Notes under the pieces: generated by a model
What the model was told of the DNA's origin: nothing
The model's input: only the letters and a program-made list of their open reading frames with translations
The model's database searches: none
Shown: positions 8,367 to 16,244 of the stretch, piece after piece
Numbering within the stretch: position 1 is the stretch's first letter
Layout of the letters: each line of letters opens with the position of its first letter
Made by a program: the position numbers and the translations under genes
Assembly (NCBI RefSeq): GCF_000157895.3
Contig: NC_022663.1
Span: forward strand, 930,001-994,000
DNA: 64,000 nt
Source: Mycobacterium kansasii ATCC 12478
Lineage (GTDB): Bacteria; Actinomycetota; Actinomycetes; Mycobacteriales; Mycobacteriaceae
Direction of reading: 5' to 3'

Positions 8367-10079
8367 TCAGCAGTCGCCCAGCGGAGCCGTCCAGTGGACC
8401 CGGGTGCCGCCGTCGGGTGCACTGTTGATCTCGCAGCTGCCGCCGAGTTGTTCGGCCCGGTGCTTCATGTTGGCCAGGCCGCTGCGGCGCGAAATGTCGG
8501 CGGGCAGGCCACACCCGTTGTCGACGATGTCAAGGCTGAACATGTCGGCGACGCCCACCTCGATGGTCAGCTGGGTAGCGCCCGAGTGACGCAGGGCGTT
8601 GCTGACGGCCTCGGTGGTGACCGCTTCGGCGTGGTCGGCCAGTTCGTCGCCGACGGCGGCCATCGGGCCATCGATCTGCACGGTAGTGACGATGTCGCGA
8701 TGCTCGGTCAGGTCGGCGACCACTGCCTGAATGCGGTGCCGGAAGCCGCCGTCGCGCTCCAGCGGAGCCTTCAGCTGGAAGATGGCGGTGCGGATCTCCT
8801 CGATGATGGTCTGCAGATCATCGAGCGTGCGGCTGAGCCGGCCGATCACCTCCGGTGAGCGCGCCCGGGCAAGCGTGCCCTGCAGATCCATCCCGGTGGC
8901 GAACAGCCGCTGGATGACGTGGTCGTGCAGGTCGTGAGCGATGCGCTCGCGTTCGGCCAGGATGGTCAGCTGCCGCGCGTCCTCACGGCCGGACGCCAGC
9001 ATCAGCGCGATCGCGGCGTGGGTGGCGAAATTGCTCACCAAATCCACATAGCTGACGTCGAAGGGCGGCTTGTCGGCGCCGCGGGCAATGGCGATCACCC
9101 CGGCGACGTGGTCGTGGGCGCGAAGTGGCATCAGAATCGCAGAGCGTTGTGCGACGTCGGTGAACGCGGGAATTCTGTGGTTGAACGCCTCGGTGATCAA
9201 CGGTTGGCCGGACCGGAAAACGGTGCCCGTGGTCGAGCCGTCCACCGGGACCCGTTGGCCGACGACCTCGGCGGCATGCCTCCCAACCGCGGCGGAAACA
9301 ACCAGCGTGTCGATCTCGTCGGGCGGCTGGTCGGCATCGAGCGGAACCAGCACGATCGCCTGTTCGGCATCGGTTAGCGCGCATGCCTTTTCCGCGATCA
9401 ACCGCAACGGACGCCGCTGCGGCTCGGCGCTGGTCAGCAGTGCGGTCGTGATCTCGCGACTGGCCTCCATCCACTTCACCGCCGTGCGCTCGCGCTCAAG
9501 TACCTGCGCGTTGTCGATGGCGACCCCGGCCGCGAACGCCAGCGCGCGAGCCAAGAACTCGTCGGATTCGGAGAAGACCCGCCCGGGGTCGACATGGGTG
9601 AGGTAGAGGTGGCCGAACACCGTCCCGCGGATCATGATCGGCACGCCGAGAAACGCGCGCATCGGGGGATGGTGCTCGGGGAACCCGCAGGCAGCCGGGT
9701 GCGCGGTCAGGTCATCCAGGCGCAACGCCGGCGTTTCGACGAGTGAGACACCCAGCACCCCCTTGCCGACCGGCAGGTGCCCGATCCGTCGCGCCATCTC
9801 GGCGTCTATCCCCTCGTGGATGAACGACAGCAACGTTCCCTCGGGATCACGGACGGCCAGGGCCCCGTAGGGGGCGGCGGTCAATTCCCTGGCCGCGGTG
9901 ACGATCCGCCGCAGAGTTCCGTCGAGGTCGAGATCCGAGCCGATCTCGACGATCACCCGCAGCAATTGCGCCATTTGGTCACGGGCCGCCAGCAACTCGT
10001 CGAGCTGCGCGTGCATCCTGTCCACTAGTCCAGGCTGACCCAACCCCGCAAATGGCGAGCCGCTTTGGTCACTGGCCAC
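8367..10079 (-). CDS. dosS: DosS/DosT-type redox and gas sensor histidine kinase
   Basis: A 570-residue cytosolic sensor: GAF1 (about 45-195), GAF2 (about 215-365), a HisKA_3 dimerisation helix with the phospho-acceptor His385 in AHDLHDHVIQRLF, and a HATPase domain with VDNGCGLP. GAF1 contains FPEHHPPM, where His137 aligns with the haem-ligand His of DosS/DosT, so it should bind haem and sense O2/NO/CO or redox. It would phosphorylate DosR, encoded immediately upstream. The dosR-dosS gap here is 192 bp, whereas I recall a much shorter gap in M. tuberculosis, so a separate promoter or processing site is possible. DosS versus DosT identity cannot be decided by eye. Confidence 0.93.
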   Translation of the reverse strand: MASDQSGSPFAGLGQPGLVDRMHAQLDELLAARDQMAQLLRVIVEIGSDLDLDGTLRRIVTAARELTAAPYGALAVRDPEGTLLSFIHEGIDAEMARRIGHLPVGKGVLGVSLVETPALRLDDLTAHPAACGFPEHHPPMRAFLGVPIMIRGTVFGHLYLTHVDPGRVFSESDEFLARALAFAAGVAIDNAQVLERERTAVKWMEASREITTALLTSAEPQRRPLRLIAEKACALTDAEQAIVLVPLDADQPPDEIDTLVVSAAVGRHAAEVVGQRVPVDGSTTGTVFRSGQPLITEAFNHRIPAFTDVAQRSAILMPLRAHDHVAGVIAIARGADKPPFDVSYVDLVSNFATHAAIALMLASGREDARQLTILAERERIAHDLHDHVIQRLFATGMDLQGTLARARSPEVIGRLSRTLDDLQTIIEEIRTAIFQLKAPLERDGGFRHRIQAVVADLTEHRDIVTTVQIDGPMAAVGDELADHAEAVTTEAVSNALRHSGATQLTIEVGVADMFSLDIVDNGCGLPADISRRSGLANMKHRAEQLGGSCEINSAPDGGTRVHWTAPLGDC

Positions 10080-10100
10080 CTGATTTGAAACCTTCCACGC

Positions 10101-10117
10101 CTGTCGGCTTACGACAG
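10101..10117. other. Small hairpin in the dosR-dosS gap
   Basis: CTGTCG and CGACAG form a perfect 6-bp stem around a 5-nt loop, just upstream of the kinase start codon at 10079. It has no T-tract and is too weak to be called a terminator. It could be an attenuation or mRNA-stability element between dosR and dosS, or nothing at all. Confidence 0.35.
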
Positions 10118-10239
10118 CCGGTGTTGTGTCGGCGACAATCGGATGTCGCTGACCAGCTTAACCACCTCGCAGCCATGCAGCCATTGACCTCGGAGCCCAC
10201 GGTTCGCCGGCCGCGCTGACCGGCGATGATTCCGGCCGA

Positions 10240-10269
10240 GGTCTTGGCAGAACGGGTCTTGGCAGAACG
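10240..10269. repeat. 15-bp tandem duplication (2 copies)
   Basis: GGTCTTGGCAGAACG occurs twice head to tail just after the dosR stop codon. It lies in the unusually long dosR-dosS spacer and may mark replication slippage that helped enlarge the gap. Confidence 0.9.
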
Positions 10270-10271
10270 CA

Positions 10272-10928
10272 TCAGTTGCCGGGCGTTGGCGGCGCAGACC
10301 CTTGACCCAGCCTCGAGGCGAACACCGCTGCCTGGGTTCGCCGCTCCATGCCGAGTTTGGCGAGCAGGCGCGACACATAGTTCTTCACCGTTTTCTCGGC
10401 CAGAAACATCCGGGCGGCGATCTGCCGGTTGGTCAATCCCTCACTGAGATGTCCCAGCAGCGTGCGCTCCTGCTCGGTCAATCCGGACAGCGGATCATGA
10501 TGCTCCGCCCCGCCCCGCAGCTTTGCCATCAGCGCTGCGGCCGCCCGGTTGTCCAGCAGCGATTTGCCGGCGCCGACGTCTTTGATCGCCCGGGCCAGCT
10601 CCATACCCTTGATGTCTTTGACGACGAAACCGCTGGCGCCGGCCAGGATCGCCTCCAGCATCGCTTCATCGGAGGTGAACGACGTCAGCATCAGACACCG
10701 TAATTCGGGCTGATCGGACAGCAGGTCACGGCACAATTCGATGCCGTTTCCGTCGGGCAGGCGCACGTCGAGCACGGCGACGTCCGGCTGCAACGCCGGG
10801 ATCTTCGCCATTGCTTCGGATACCGATCCGGCTTCGCCGACGATCTCGAGGTCAGGGTCGGATGCGAGCAGATCGGTCAGTCCGCGACGGACGACTTCAT
10901 GGTCATCGACCAAGAAAACCTTAACCAT
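10272..10928 (-). CDS. dosR: DosR (DevR) dormancy response regulator
   Basis: A 218-residue NarL/LuxR-type regulator. The receiver domain (1-120) has the acidic pocket DDH, phospho-acceptor Asp54 in AVLDVRL and Lys104 in FVVKD. The C-terminal helix-turn-helix reads LTNRQIAARMFLAEKTVKNYVSRLL. It is the activator of the hypoxia/NO/CO dormancy regulon and binds the GGGACTTNNGNCCC boxes found at many promoters in this window. An AAAGGACT ribosome-binding site precedes the ATG. Gene order Rv3134c-like, dosR, dosS is as in M. tuberculosis, although both gaps (325 and 192 bp) look long. Confidence 0.97.
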   Translation of the reverse strand: MVKVFLVDDHEVVRRGLTDLLASDPDLEIVGEAGSVSEAMAKIPALQPDVAVLDVRLPDGNGIELCRDLLSDQPELRCLMLTSFTSDEAMLEAILAGASGFVVKDIKGMELARAIKDVGAGKSLLDNRAAAALMAKLRGGAEHHDPLSGLTEQERTLLGHLSEGLTNRQIAARMFLAEKTVKNYVSRLLAKLGMERRTQAAVFASRLGQGSAPPTPGN

Positions 10929-11253
10929 TGCGAGTCCTTTCAGCTGACCGCGCCAACTCCCAACTATTCCCCACTATTGACCACTATCGCCGATATTGGA
11001 CGGCGATGTCGGTTGGCATCTCTTTCGTGTCCCTCGGACACCCTGCGCGCCCTGCATGCCGACCCTGGACACGATCGGCGCGGTACGCCGTCACCCGGCG
11101 TCGTAGTGCTACCTACCACCGTCGAACACGACGTGGCCGACGGGTTTTCCGTTCACGGGGTCGAGCGATAAACCGGGTGGCGCGGCACCTAAATCGGTGG
11201 GTACGCCGTGCTCGCAACTGGCCGAAATGCCCGGCGTGCTCTGCCACCCGATT
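10929..11253. other. Spacer between Rv3134c-like USP gene and dosR
   Basis: No gene is supported in these 325 bp. A 15-bp inverted repeat, GTGTCC-CTC-GGACAC, lies at 11027-11041, about 100 bp upstream of dosR. It could be an operator or a weak hairpin, and it is not a convincing DosR box. An additional dosR promoter here is possible but I cannot point to clear -10/-35 elements. Confidence 0.5.
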
Positions 11254-12024
11254 TCAGTGCCGAACCACCAGGATCGAGCAGTCGGGATAGCCCAAGATCG
11301 GATGGCAATTGGGCGTAGCCAGTTCGGGGAGCTGCTCGGCGTCGGTCTCGCCGACAACGGCCAGGTCGATCGCGCTGCCGTGGCGCTCGGCGGCCTTCGC
11401 GCCGGTGCCCGCGGCAACGATTTGGACGGGCACGTCCGGATAGCGGCGGACCCAGCTATTGAGCCGGCGATCGATCTGGCGCACCGTGGCATGCCGGCGC
11501 CGCCCCTCCTCCATCGCCTGGTGCACGACTTCGTCGTTGTCGGCTTCGTCGTTGAGGACGACGGCGATCACGCCCAGCTTGGTGGGCGAACCGTCGGGAT
11601 TGGTCCGCACTATCGCGACCGGGCAGTGGGCGCCCGTGACCAACGCGGCGGCGGTCGGGCCCAACAACCCGTCGGCTGCCCTGCCCCGCCGCGCGGTGCC
11701 GACGCAGATGAGGGCGGCGTCCTGCGATTCACCGATCAATACCTGTGCCGGATCCCCGGATCGGATTGCGGTTTCGGTCTCGACCGGTCGTCCTTCGCCC
11801 TGGATGGCCCCGTCCGCCTGGTACAGCGCCCGTTCGGCGCGTTCGAGCTCCCATTCGGAGTTCTGCGCCGACCCGCCCGGCACATCAGCGGCAGGGATGA
11901 CATACACCAGGCGAAGCGGCAGCTGCCGGCCCCTTGCCTCTTCGATCGCCCACTTGGCGGCGTTGACCGCGGCTTGTGAGCCATTGACGGCCACGACCAC
12001 CGACTTCGGGTCCGGCTGCGACAT
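11254..12024 (-). CDS. Universal stress protein upstream of dosR (Rv3134c-like)
   Basis: A 256-residue USP-family protein. The first domain begins VVVAVNGSQAAVNAAKWAIEE; GTARRGRAADGLLGPTAAALV marks its nucleotide-binding turn, and the second half is reduced. Position and sequence correspond to Rv3134c, the first gene of the Rv3134c-dosR-dosS operon, which is autoregulated by DosR. A pair of DosR-box candidates lies 65-100 bp upstream. It is a paralogue of the USP at 7494 (same length class, same C-terminal VVGxxDA-type core). Biochemical function is unknown beyond ATP binding in the family. Confidence 0.9.
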   Translation of the reverse strand: MSQPDPKSVVVAVNGSQAAVNAAKWAIEEARGRQLPLRLVYVIPAADVPGGSAQNSEWELERAERALYQADGAIQGEGRPVETETAIRSGDPAQVLIGESQDAALICVGTARRGRAADGLLGPTAAALVTGAHCPVAIVRTNPDGSPTKLGVIAVVLNDEADNDEVVHQAMEEGRRRHATVRQIDRRLNSWVRRYPDVPVQIVAAGTGAKAAERHGSAIDLAVVGETDAEQLPELATPNCHPILGYPDCSILVVRH

Positions 12025-12086
12025 GTCGGCTCCTGACTACTTCGACCCGCTTAATGTCAGGCTATTGCGGAATTGGCTCCGTGGGC

Positions 12087-12126
12087 AGGGGCCGTTCGGC
12101 CTTACCTGGAATGTCGTTCGTCCCCG
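12087..12126 (-). promoter_or_regulatory. Tandem DosR boxes for the Rv3134c-like/dosR operon
   Basis: Candidate sites are 12089-12102 (GGGCCGTTCGGCCT on the plus strand) and 12111-12124 (minus-strand GGGACGAACGACAT), centres 22 bp apart. They lie 65-100 bp upstream of the USP start at 12024, consistent with positive autoregulation of dosR. Confidence 0.65.
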
Positions 12127-12157
12127 GCGGGTTCCGCCGAGCGCCCCCGTCGAACCC

Positions 12158-13192
12158 TCACGGTCCTATCGCACCGGTGGCCATGCCGGTGACTTCGGTG
12201 ACTTCGGTGACTTCGGAGGGCTGGGCAACCTGTTCGAACAACCTCTCCACATCCGCGCGCTCACAGGCCGCCGTACCGGGTGTCAGCAGCATTGCCGCGC
12301 CCGCCGCAATCCCCAACCGAACCGACTCAGCCAGCGGCCAGCCGCGACACAGACCCACCGTGATCGCGGCGACCATCGCGTCGCCGGCCCCGACGCCGCT
12401 TCCGTGACCCATCGGAACCGCCGAAAACCGCTCACTGGTGTCGCGTGTGGCCAGCAGCGCGCCGTGCGATCCCAGCGAAACCACCACGGCATGCGCAAGG
12501 CCGCGGTCGATCAGCTCATGTGCGGCGCCGAATTGCGCGGACTCGGTGTCCAACTCCCGTCCGGCGCACTCCTGGAGCTCTCGCACGCTTGCCTTGAGCA
12601 GGAAGGCCCCGTGGGAGATGTGCTGCAGGCCGCCACCGGAGGTATCCAGCACGAACCTGGCACCGAGCTGGCGGCAGACATCGGCAACCCGCTGGTAGTA
12701 ATCGGCGGGTACCCCCGGCGGCAGGCTGCCGCTGGCCACCACGAATTCGGCGGAACGCGCGGCAAACCGCAGTTCCTGAAGACATCGCTGCTGGTCTGCC
12801 GATGTCAGTTGAGGTCCGGGAAGCACGAACCGGTACTGCCGGCCGGTGCTGGTCTCGTTGACGGTGAAGCTTTCCCGCGTCGACGCGGCGATCGGGATGT
12901 GTGCACAGGGCAACCTCTCCTCGCTGAGCAGCCGCACCAGAAGACCGCCATGCGACCCGCCAGCGGGAAACACCGCAAACACCGACCCGCCGAGGACCTG
13001 CGCGATCCGGGCGACGTTGATCCCGCCGCCGCCCGGGTCGTAACGGGTCGCCGAGCAGCGCAGTTTCTCGGTCGGCCGGACGACGTCGACGCTGGTGGTG
13101 ATGTCGAGCGCCGGATTCATGGTCAACGTGACGATTCGCGGTCCGGTCGCGGCCGGCTGGGCCGGCTGGGCCGGCTGGGCCGGCTTCGTCAT
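12158..13192 (-). CDS. pfkB: PfkB-type 6-phosphofructokinase/sugar kinase (Rv2029c-like)
   Basis: A 344-residue ribokinase-family enzyme expected to phosphorylate fructose-6-phosphate or a related sugar phosphate. Visible are the N-terminal substrate region TMNPALDITTSVDVVRP, the glycine-rich YDPGGGGINVAR lid and the catalytic GVGAGDAMVAA (base Asp). The start ATG at 13192 gives MTKPAQPAQP; upstream frame extension runs into the Rv2030c-like stop region and has no family similarity. Both ends carry short 9-bp tandem repeats, so terminal length may vary between strains. It follows Rv2030c and hspX in the same order as Rv2029c-Rv2030c-Rv2031c in M. tuberculosis and is presumably part of that DosR operon. 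Confidence 0.93.
   Translation of the reverse strand: MTKPAQPAQPAQPAATGPRIVTLTMNPALDITTSVDVVRPTEKLRCSATRYDPGGGGINVARIAQVLGGSVFAVFPAGGSHGGLLVRLLSEERLPCAHIPIAASTRESFTVNETSTGRQYRFVLPGPQLTSADQQRCLQELRFAARSAEFVVASGSLPPGVPADYYQRVADVCRQLGARFVLDTSGGGLQHISHGAFLLKASVRELQECAGRELDTESAQFGAAHELIDRGLAHAVVVSLGSHGALLATRDTSERFSAVPMGHGSGVGAGDAMVAAITVGLCRGWPLAESVRLGIAAGAAMLLTPGTAACERADVERLFEQVAQPSEVTEVTEVTGMATGAIGP
12188..12214. repeat. 9-bp tandem repeat in 3' end of pfkB (3 copies)
   Basis: GGTGACTTC is repeated three times and encodes a repeated TEV tripeptide near the PfkB C-terminus. In-frame copy-number change would alter only the tail of the protein. Confidence 0.9.
13151..13186. repeat. 9-bp tandem repeat in 5' end of pfkB (about 4 copies)
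   Basis: GGCCGGCTG is repeated three times plus a fourth copy with one change, encoding a PAQ-repeat at residues 4-15 of PfkB. The repeat is in frame, so slippage would not disrupt the enzyme. Confidence 0.9.
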
Positions 13193-13229
13193 ATCCGTTT
13201 CATCTCCGGTGGCTCCGCTGGCTCCGGCG

Positions 13230-15272
13230 CTACAGGCCACTCGGGTAGGTTTCCGGTGTCTCGCCGGCGATCCACAAACTGGTGGTCTCGAGAGGTTCGA
13301 GCGCACGCGTCTTGTCGATGTGGATCATCGCGTCGAACTGATCGGCGGGACGGACGTGGAAGTAATGGCTTTGCCGTTCCGTCGCAGGCAGGTAGATCAC
13401 CCCGATGGCACGGCCCAGCCGCACGACGCTGAGCGGGTCGGCGGCTTCCGGGGTTATCTGCGGTGACACCAGGAAGGCGTTACGTCCGGTCTCGTGAAGT
13501 AGTTGCTCGATGCTTCCGTTGAGTGCGGGTCGAACCACCTTGCGTTCGGCGATGCCGCCCCATTCGCTGGCAGCGGTCACCGTGCCGGAGTAGGTGCACA
13601 GCCCGATCAGCCGCGATTCGTCGCCGTATCGTTGGCGAACAAGTTGGCCGAGGGTGAGTTGTCCGTCGGCCCATACTTCGGTGGCCCGGGCGTCCCCGAC
13701 GTGAGAATTGTGTGCCCACACCACTATTCGGGCCGGTGGGACATTGTCGTGGCGATCGAGGTGCTTCAGCAGTGCGTCCAGGGTCTGGGCCATGTGCTGA
13801 TCGCGCAAATTCCATGAAGTGACCCGCCCGCTGAACATCGCGCGGTAGTACACCTCCGCGTTGCGTACCGTCTGCGCATTTTGTTGGGCGTAGAACGCTT
13901 CGTCCTCGGCGAGCAGTCCGTCCCTGCGCGCATAGCTGAGCAGGTGGCGCTGCAGGTCGACCAATTGCTCGATGGCTTGACGTTCGCACGAGGGACCGGC
14001 GCCAAATGCCGCCGCGTACCCGTAGGCCTGACCGTCGTCGGCGGAGGTGTGGTCAAAGCAGGCGTAACGGGAGCGTGCCCGTGCCGCCGCGGTGGGGTCG
14101 ACCTTGTCGAGGAAGCTGATCACTTCGTGCGTCGAGCGGTGCAGGCTGTACAGGTCCAGGCCGTAGAAACCGGCTTGCCGTCCACCATTTGCCCGATGCC
14201 GCTGGTTGCGTGCGCGCAGCCAGTCGACGAAGTCGCGGACCACGACGTTGCGCCACATCCAGGCCGGAAAGCGCTCGAAGCCGCTCAACGCTGCCGCGGC
14301 GCTGCGGTCCTCGCCCAGGCCGCGCACATAACGATTCACCCGGTAGGCGTCGGGCCAGTCCGCCTCCGCGGCAACGGCGCAGAAGCCCTTCTCCTCGATC
14401 AGCCATTTCGTGATGGCGGCCCGGGCCGCGTAGAACTCGTGCGTGCCGTGCGAGCTTTCGCCGATCAACACGATCCGCGCGTCGCCGATCAGCTCTTCCA
14501 GGGTTTCAGATGGTGGAACACCGCCGGGAGCGTCGATTGCCACGCTGCTGATCACCTCGGCGGCTGTCGGCGCCGCGGGTCTGATCACCGAGATGCCCGA
14601 GGTCGGGGTGGCCAACAGCCGGCGGACCTCCTCGTCGGTGACCTGGCGAAAGTCCCAGAACGACTCACCTACCGCCAGAAACGGGGTGGGCATGGAGGCG
14701 CATACGACGTCATCGACCACACCGGCGAACTCCCGGCAGGTGGATTCCGGGGCGGCCGGAACCGCGATCACGATCTGTTCGGGCTCGGCTTCGCGCAGCG
14801 CCTGCACCGCCGCGAACATGCTTGCGCCGGTGGCCAACCCATCGTCGACCAGGATCACCGTCTTGCCGGCGACGTCGAGCGGCGGGCGGCCAGCGCGATA
14901 AATGGCCTCGCGGCGGACCAACTCGCGGCCCTCGCGCTCGGCGATGTCGCGCAGTTGCTGCGGCGTGATCCGCAACCCCCGCACCACATCGTCGTTGACG
15001 ACGACGCGGCCACCGCTTGCCAGCGCGCCCAAGGCAAACTCTTCGTGGCCGGGAACGCCGAGCTTACGGACGATGAAGGCGTCCAGCGGAGCGTGCAGCG
15101 CCGCCGCCACCTCCCAGGCGACGGGTATGCCGCCCCGCGCCAGGCCCAACACGATCACGTCCTCGTGGTCGCGGTAGGCACTCAACAGACTTGCCAGCAC
15201 CCGGCCGGCCTCGCCGCGATCGCGGAACACCCGCCGCGGCGCATGCCGGGTGGTCTTCGCTGAGCTGGTCAT
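13230..15272 (-). CDS. Phosphoribosyltransferase-erythromycin esterase fusion (Rv2030c-like)
   Basis: A 680-residue two-domain protein. Residues 1-220 form a type I phosphoribosyltransferase-like domain with the PRPP loop VILVDDGLATGAS. Residues 250-680 resemble the erythromycin-esterase/succinoglycan-biosynthesis family, with GESSHGTHEFYAAR, EADWPDAYRVNRY and WAHNSHVGDAR. The M. tuberculosis homologue Rv2030c lies between hspX and pfkB and is strongly DosR-induced; no confirmed substrate is known to me. The start at 15272 lies 16 nt after the hspX stop, indicating the hspX-Rv2030c-pfkB operon. Confidence 0.93.
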   Translation of the reverse strand: MTSSAKTTRHAPRRVFRDRGEAGRVLASLLSAYRDHEDVIVLGLARGGIPVAWEVAAALHAPLDAFIVRKLGVPGHEEFALGALASGGRVVVNDDVVRGLRITPQQLRDIAEREGRELVRREAIYRAGRPPLDVAGKTVILVDDGLATGASMFAAVQALREAEPEQIVIAVPAAPESTCREFAGVVDDVVCASMPTPFLAVGESFWDFRQVTDEEVRRLLATPTSGISVIRPAAPTAAEVISSVAIDAPGGVPPSETLEELIGDARIVLIGESSHGTHEFYAARAAITKWLIEEKGFCAVAAEADWPDAYRVNRYVRGLGEDRSAAAALSGFERFPAWMWRNVVVRDFVDWLRARNQRHRANGGRQAGFYGLDLYSLHRSTHEVISFLDKVDPTAAARARSRYACFDHTSADDGQAYGYAAAFGAGPSCERQAIEQLVDLQRHLLSYARRDGLLAEDEAFYAQQNAQTVRNAEVYYRAMFSGRVTSWNLRDQHMAQTLDALLKHLDRHDNVPPARIVVWAHNSHVGDARATEVWADGQLTLGQLVRQRYGDESRLIGLCTYSGTVTAASEWGGIAERKVVRPALNGSIEQLLHETGRNAFLVSPQITPEAADPLSVVRLGRAIGVIYLPATERQSHYFHVRPADQFDAMIHIDKTRALEPLETTSLWIAGETPETYPSGL

Positions 15273-15288
15273 GGCGTTTGGCGCTCAG

Positions 15289-15720
15289 TCAGTTCGCGCG
15301 CCGGATCGGAATCCGGCGCTCGGCGGGCTTGGCGTCCGACACGGCAACGGAGACGGTGAGGATGCCTTTGTCGTAGGTGGCCTCGATGCTGTCTTCGTCG
15401 GCGCCCGCCGGCAACGCGACGGTCCGAACGAATGAGCCGTAGGAGAATTCCGAGCGTCCGTCGAATTCTTTCTTCTCGGTTCGTTCGGCCTTGATGGTCA
15501 GCCGCCCGTCGTGCACGGTGATGTCGATGTCCGTTGCCGGGTCGACACCCGGGATTTCGGCGCGCACCTCATAGCGGCCGTCCTTCAATTCGTCCTCGAG
15601 CGGCATCAGCCGGCTTTCGGCCGCGACACGCGGGCCGGCAAACGACGGAAAGCCGGCGAGCAGTTCGGAAAAGTCCGGGAACAGTGACCTGGGCCGGCGC
15701 TGCACGGAGAAAGAAGTCAT
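15289..15720 (-). CDS. hspX: Alpha-crystallin small heat-shock protein HspX (Acr)
   Basis: A 143-residue small heat-shock protein, an ATP-independent holdase abundant in hypoxic mycobacteria. The alpha-crystallin domain (about 45-135) includes YEVRAEIPGVDPATDIDI and ends with the family GILTVSV motif, followed by the short tail ERRIPIRRAN containing the I-x-I anchor. The start ATG at 15720 follows AAGGAGATAATC. It is the first gene of the hspX-Rv2030c-pfkB unit. A near-perfect DosR box lies about 72-85 bp upstream, inside the 3' end of the preceding small gene. Confidence 0.97.
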   Translation of the reverse strand: MTSFSVQRRPRSLFPDFSELLAGFPSFAGPRVAAESRLMPLEDELKDGRYEVRAEIPGVDPATDIDITVHDGRLTIKAERTEKKEFDGRSEFSYGSFVRTVALPAGADEDSIEATYDKGILTVSVAVSDAKPAERRIPIRRAN

Positions 15721-15772
15721 GATTATCTCCTTGATTTTCGACTCGTCGTGGTGGCGATTTCTATCCGACCAG

Positions 15773-16087
15773 TCAATCCCGGCCGACGATAGGGACCGAA
15801 GTCCCGGGCCGGCGGGGCCGTTCGTCGGCTCTGCCGCCGGTGCCGGGACCTCGACGATGCGCTGCCCCCAGGTAGGCCATGACACGGTCCAGGATCAGGC
15901 CATATGCGTCGCCGTCTTCGGCGAGACGGACAAGCCCCCGGCGCAGCAGAAAACCCTCGATCCGCCGATCCAGCGGCCACTCGGAATATTTGTTGTAGTC
16001 GGCATATGCCGAGTCGAGGAACTGCATCGCCAGCGCATCGAGATCGGAATCTGTCAATAGTGGGGCGTTTCCCAGCGGAGAACCCAT
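15773..16087 (-). CDS. Small conserved hypothetical protein upstream of hspX
   Basis: A 104-residue cytosolic protein with a compact N-terminal half (LTDSDLDALAMQFLDSAYADYNKY, then WPLDRRIEGFLLRRGL and LILDRVMAYLG) and a Gly/Arg/Pro-rich tail. I recall short mycobacterial proteins with this pattern but not a function. The start at 16087 is set by AAAGGAAAT seven bases upstream; longer frames lack a ribosome-binding site. It lies between the acg-like gene and hspX on the same strand. A DosR box is 95-108 bp upstream, and its last ten codons overlap the hspX DosR box, so its coding tail doubles as promoter DNA. Confidence 0.75.
   Translation of the reverse strand: MGSPLGNAPLLTDSDLDALAMQFLDSAYADYNKYSEWPLDRRIEGFLLRRGLVRLAEDGDAYGLILDRVMAYLGAAHRRGPGTGGRADERPRRPGTSVPIVGRD
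15788..15828 (-). promoter_or_regulatory. DosR boxes upstream of hspX
   Basis: GGGACCGAAGTCCC (15792-15805) is the best DosR box in the window, a 6-2-6 palindrome matching the consensus. A weaker partner, GGGCCGTTCGTCGG (15815-15828), has its centre 23 bp further upstream. Both lie within the 3' coding end of the 104-aa gene and 70-110 bp upstream of the hspX start. Confidence 0.8.
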
Positions 16088-16177
16088 ACCAATTTCCTTT
16101 GTGTTTTCTTTTGTGTGTGCACGCGGCTTCTTCGATTCGCCGGGTTGGCCCAATGATTCGGCGCTTTTCGGCCGGCG

Positions 16178-16197
16178 CATAGGGCCGGAAGTCACCT
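16178..16197 (-). promoter_or_regulatory. DosR box upstream of the 104-aa gene
   Basis: The 14-mer GGGCCGGAAGTCAC (16182-16195) matches the consensus at most informative positions and lies 95-108 bp upstream of the start at 16087. No strong second box at 22 bp spacing is evident; a weaker GC-rich site may exist near 16161-16174. Confidence 0.6.
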
Positions 16198-16244
16198 GTG
16201 ATCGGTAATCGGTGCGGCCTGACCGGGGGTCCGATCGCCATGGT

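Noticed and set aside
8367..10079. Naming the kinase DosT rather than DosS
   Set aside because: GAF haem ligand and kinase motifs fit both; position next to dosR favours DosS, but sequence alone by eye does not settle it.
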